DNA of 9,511 nucleotides from an uncultured Bacteroidales bacterium (GTDB lineage: Bacteria; Bacteroidota; Bacteroidia; Bacteroidales; Bacteroidaceae): NCBI GenBank assembly GCA_947367415.1, contig CANBEE010000094.1, positions 1 to 9,511 on the forward strand. Direction: 5' to 3'. The position numbers and the translations under genes were made by a program. Below are positions 7,776 through 9,511 of the stretch, one piece after another (within the stretch, counting starts at the first letter, position 1; the number at the start of each line of letters is the position of its first letter). Below the pieces are notes generated by a model. It had not been told where the DNA came from. It ran no database searches and worked only from the letters and a program-made list of their open reading frames with translations.

Positions 7776-8414
7776 TTATCCTCGATTCTTCGGTACCGTA
7801 CTGTCGCGCAACACCAATATGCTCTCAGGCCCCATATTGAAGAGCAGGTCAACGATGCTCATGTTGGGCACAAAGCCATGCTTCTCCTTGAAGACCTGAT
7901 AATACGTCACGGGAGAGAAATCCGCATCATCCTGCCACGGGCGCTTGGGGTGAATGCTCTCGCGCAGGTCACACAGTGCAGGACGTGCCTCGTAGCTCTC
8001 CGTGGGGGCAGGCACGGCACCGATGCCTATCAGGTCGCAGGCGAGCAGCGTCAGCTCCATATTGAAATCGTAGAGAAACTCCCTGCGCCGTTCATAGAAG
8101 GGGCGGAAGTCGTCCTCATAATAGAGGAAGAATGGCGTATGCCTGTAGGCAGCCTCCAGCGCATTCCAGTGCCGGTGACGCCAGTTGCCATGCTCGCTTA
8201 TGCGCACATCGCGCATCGGGCACTTGTCGGTATCGAGCTTCTCCGTAGGGACAGTGAGCGCCAGCGGTCCGTTGGCATCCAGTATCACACAGCGGTTCCG
8301 ATACGTCTGCTTCGTATAATTGTCATGCGCCTCTATAAAGGCTCTGCCACCGCACAGCAGCTTGCTGAAGTACTGTATGGGAGGCAAATAGGCAGATGAG
8401 AGTAACACGTCCAT
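7776..8414 (-). CDS. WbqC family protein
   Basis: A 212-residue soluble protein of the WbqC family, with no signal peptide or membrane segment. The start MDVLLSSAYLPPIQYFSKL and the stretches NYTKQTYRNRC, GNWRHRHWNALEAAY and PFFLYYEDDFRPFYE are family hallmarks, rich in conserved aromatic, His and Arg residues. The family was named from an O-antigen cluster, but its biochemical activity is not established to my knowledge, so no function is assigned. It is the first gene of a two-gene operon with pdxB (19-bp gap) and is preceded by a good promoter at 8453-8483. Cotranscription with a B6-synthesis gene is seen here; a functional link is only inference. Nothing about the gene appears broken. Confidence 0.88.
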   Translation of the reverse strand: MDVLLSSAYLPPIQYFSKLLCGGRAFIEAHDNYTKQTYRNRCVILDANGPLALTVPTEKLDTDKCPMRDVRISEHGNWRHRHWNALEAAYRHTPFFLYYEDDFRPFYERRREFLYDFNMELTLLACDLIGIGAVPAPTESYEARPALCDLRESIHPKRPWQDDADFSPVTYYQVFKEKHGFVPNMSIVDLLFNMGPESILVLRDSTVPKNRG

Positions 8415-8452
8415 ATCGCACTTGTCGGTTTTCTTTCACAACATTTCAGCTG

Positions 8453-8483
8453 CGAAGATAACACTTCTTTCCCACCCCGCAAA
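8453..8483 (-). promoter_or_regulatory. Promoter of the wbqC-pdxB operon
   Basis: On the minus strand TTTG (8483-8480) is followed after 19 nt by TATCTTCG (8460-8453), then C. This fits the Bacteroidota -33 TTTG / -7 TAnnTTTG arrangement with one mismatch in the -7 box and ideal spacing. The distance from box to the wbqC ATG is 38 bp. Confidence 0.6.
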
Positions 8484-8493
8484 ATCCCGGCAT

Positions 8494-8526
8494 GCCACAG
8501 TTGCCACAGACACAGTTGCCACAGTT
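8494..8526. repeat. GCCACAGTT nonamer repeats, left copy
   Basis: The stretch is built from GCCACAGTT (8494-8502), GCCACAGAC (8503-8511), ACAGTT (8512-8517) and GCCACAGTT (8518-8526). Seen another way, CACAGTTGCCACAG occurs twice (8496-8509 and 8511-8524). The same family recurs in the opposite orientation at 9459-9484, on the other side of the HU-like and micro-ORF genes. Confidence 0.8.
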
Positions 8527-8542
8527 GGGTTTGGCTTGTGAA

Positions 8543-8612
8543 AAAATGGCCACAAAACGCTTGCCAGAATGCCTTAAAGCCTAGGTAGTGAGGATGTTAC
8601 ATAGGCCATTTT
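8543..8612. repeat. Spaced 9-bp inverted repeat upstream of the HU-like gene
   Basis: AAAATGGCC (8543-8551) and GGCCATTTT (8604-8612) are perfect reverse complements separated by 52 bp. The right arm runs into the palindrome at 8610-8619. This could be a paired operator or a stem base; which one cannot be told from sequence alone. Confidence 0.6.
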
Positions 8613-8619
8613 CGCGAAA
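8610..8619. promoter_or_regulatory. Palindrome TTTCGCGAAA, possible operator
   Basis: A perfect 10-bp palindrome 85 bp before the HU-like start codon. A related but imperfect T-tract/GC/A-tract site, TTTTGCGGAAAA, follows at about 8630-8641. Two similar sites in a promoter region suggest a regulator-binding region, possibly for the HU-like protein itself; this is inference. Confidence 0.35.
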
Positions 8620-8647
8620 CGAAGGTGCATTTTGCGGAAAAGGGCTG

Positions 8648-8681
8648 TTTGGTGCGTTCTCATGACCAAAAAGTATTGTTT
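8648..8681 (+). promoter_or_regulatory. Candidate promoter of the HU-like gene
   Basis: TTTG at 8648-8651 is a possible -33 element. TATTGTTT at 8674-8681, 22 nt later, is only a partial match to the -7 box TAnnTTTG. The position, 23 bp before the ATG, is plausible, but the match is weak and no Shine-Dalgarno sequence is visible. Confidence 0.25.
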
Positions 8682-8704
8682 AACCCCTAAATCACACGTT
8701 TACT

Positions 8705-9118
8705 ATGGCTATAAACTACAAAATTTCACGTTGCAAGAACCCTGGCAAGAATGCCGTTGAGGGTACCACCTATTATTCAAACAAGGCTCAGAAAACCTCT
8801 GACTACACGTTCGAGGACTTGGCTTCAGACATCTCTTACTCCACTACCGTTACCAAGGCCGATGCGATGGCTGTGCTCGCCAGCATCAAGCCCTTCATCA
8901 CCCGTGCGCTGCTTGGCGGTCAGGTAGTGGTGTTGCAGGACCTCGGCCGCCTGCAGGTGACCATCCAGAGCAAGTGTTTCTCCGAGGATACGATGTCTGC
9001 CAGCGACTTCTCTCCTTCGATGATGATCAAGGGACACAAGATTATCTTCCGTCCCGAGAAGGGCCTCAAGAACGACATTGCCAGCGGTATCCAGCTGCAT
9101 AGATTGACTGAGGAGTAA
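8705..9118 (+). CDS. HU-like DNA-binding protein (long Bacteroidota form)
   Basis: A 137-residue protein of the HU/IHF superfamily, expected to bind and bend DNA in the nucleoid. Classical HU is about 90 residues; this Bacteroidota form has an extra N-terminal segment of roughly 35 residues (MAINYKISRCKNPG onward). The HU core follows: a helical part (FEDLASDISYSTTVTKADAMAVLASI, about 36-61), the turn VLQDLGRLQV (76-85) that matches the HU beta-saddle, and FRPEKGLK (115-122), equivalent to the HU PGKALK end. The ATG at 8705 begins the typical MAINYK start. The stop TAATG overlaps the start of the 29-codon micro-ORF by one base, so the two are probably translationally coupled. Proteins of this type often occur as several paralogs per genome; target DNA is unknown. 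Confidence 0.88.
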   Translation: MAINYKISRCKNPGKNAVEGTTYYSNKAQKTSDYTFEDLASDISYSTTVTKADAMAVLASIKPFITRALLGGQVVVLQDLGRLQVTIQSKCFSEDTMSASDFSPSMMIKGHKIIFRPEKGLKNDIASGIQLHRLTEE

Positions 9119-9207
9119 TGAGACCCGACTGGAAGCAGATCATCAAAATCATCATTGCCGTGCTCACTGCCTTGGCCGGGGCACTGGGTATCTCGGCGAT
9201 GGTGTGA
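9118..9207 (+). CDS. 'Smalltalk'-type micro-protein, 29 aa
   Basis: A 29-codon ORF whose ATG shares its A with the TAA stop of the HU-like gene. GAGGAG at 9110-9115 serves as a close ribosome-binding site. The product begins MRPDWKQ, then one hydrophobic segment from about residue 8 to 29 (IIKIIIAVLTALAGALGI), ending SAMV. A charged/Trp N-terminus followed by IIKIIIAVLTAL and ALGI is the pattern I recall for the NCBI 'smalltalk protein' family, which sits directly after HU-like genes in Bacteroidales. Many members, as I recall, end with a cysteine near TSC; this one does not. Function is unknown; a single-pass membrane peptide is inferred. It is too short for ordinary ORF cut-offs and easy to miss. 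Confidence 0.8.
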   Translation: MRPDWKQIIKIIIAVLTALAGALGISAMV

Positions 9208-9221
9208 GGGGAGTTTTTGGG

Positions 9222-9281
9222 GTTTCAGGTTTCAAGTTCTTTTTGAGTTTCAGGTTTCAAGTTCTTTTTGAGTTTCAGGTT
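9222..9281. repeat. 25-bp direct tandem repeat, left arm
   Basis: Two exact copies of a 25-bp unit (9222-9246 and 9247-9271), beginning GTTTCAGGTTTCAAGTTC and ending TTTTTGA, are followed by a partial third copy (9272-9281). The unit's first 14 bases, GTTTCAGGTTTCAA, are the exact reverse complement of 9381-9394 in the right-hand array. The gene-free stretch after 9207 (about 300 bp) therefore consists of this array, an AT-rich spacer (about 9285-9340), the right array and the nonamer repeats; no coding sequence is seen in it. Confidence 0.9.
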
Positions 9282-9345
9282 CTTGAGTTTATAAAAAATA
9301 GAGTTTATGAGTTCATGAGCTTTAAAGTTTTGTAAGCTGTGGACA

Positions 9346-9440
9346 CTGAACCTTGAAACCTGAACCTTGAAACCTGAACCTTGAAACCTGAAACTTGAAA
9401 ACCTGAAACTTGAAAACCTGAAACTTGAAAACCTGAAACT
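9346..9440. repeat. 14/15-bp tandem array, right arm of a large inverted repeat
   Basis: Three copies of CTGAACCTTGAAAC (9346-9387) are followed by three copies of the variant CTGAAACTTGAAAAC (9388-9432) and a partial CTGAAACT (9433-9440). The array is complementary to the left array (9222-9281), so the two could fold into a long imperfect hairpin with an AT-rich loop. A-rich sequence follows. It may act as a transcription terminator for the HU-like operon, but that is inference. Confidence 0.9.
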
Positions 9441-9458
9441 AAAAAAACCTAACTGTAA

Positions 9459-9484
9459 AACTGTGGCACTGTGTCAACTGTGTC
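9459..9484. repeat. AACTGTGGC nonamer repeats, right copy
   Basis: AACTGTGGC (9459-9467), ACTGTGTC (9468-9475) and AACTGTGTC (9476-9484). This is the reverse complement of the repeat family at 8494-8526, so the HU-like and micro-ORF region is bracketed by inverted copies about 0.93 kb apart. Confidence 0.75.
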
Positions 9485-9511
9485 ATCCTCCCATCCTCCC
9501 CCCCTCAGGGC

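Noticed and set aside
6920..7840. 306-codon plus-strand open frame
   Set aside because: It is antisense to pdxB, whose catalytic residues are all present; the frame has no recognisable features.
7757..7852. Longer pdxB start at 7852
   Set aside because: It would overlap wbqC by 77 bp and add a non-family N-terminus. The ATG at 7756 has AGGAAGG upstream and begins the conserved sequence.
7734..8399. 221-codon plus-strand open frame
   Set aside because: It is antisense to wbqC, which has clear family motifs and a matching promoter.
9346..9440. CRISPR array
   Set aside because: The units of 14-15 bp abut directly with no unique spacers and no cas genes nearby; it is a simple tandem repeat.

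Overview
The window looks like chromosomal DNA from a member of the Bacteroidales (Bacteroidota), possibly Prevotellaceae-like. Several gene starts are preceded by the Bacteroidota -7 box TAnnTTTG, most starts lack a Shine-Dalgarno sequence, and the gene content fits that order: a 7TM-HD phosphohydrolase, WbqC next to PdxB, a long HU-like protein, and a ~30-aa 'smalltalk' micro-protein. The family-level assignment is a guess; the order-level one is fairly safe.

Layout from left to right: (1) gltX (minus, cut by the window edge), whose short leader is made almost entirely of four 7-bp repeats. (2) A divergent 7TM-HD (PgpH-type) membrane phosphohydrolase (plus). (3) priA helicase (minus), converging on it with only 38 bp between the stops. 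(4) An outer-membrane beta-barrel gene (minus), ending in a clear intrinsic terminator that is followed at once by the priA promoter box. (5) A wbqC-pdxB operon (minus) with a good -33/-7 promoter. (6) A 290-bp intergenic region with nonamer repeats, a spaced inverted repeat and a perfect palindrome. (7) A plus-strand HU-like gene with a 1-nt-overlapping 29-codon membrane micro-ORF. (8) About 300 bp of gene-free DNA filled with tandem repeats in opposite orientations.

Most of the window is housekeeping: tRNA charging, probable cyclic-dinucleotide turnover, replication restart, an envelope protein, and vitamin B6 synthesis. The accessory-like part is the right end from about 8490 to 9490. There the HU-like gene and its micro-ORF lie between two copies of the same nonamer repeat family in opposite orientation, followed by long complementary tandem repeats able to form a large hairpin. 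This is the most promising place for something undescribed. The proteins themselves fall into families I recognise; the repeat architecture around them is what is not explained.
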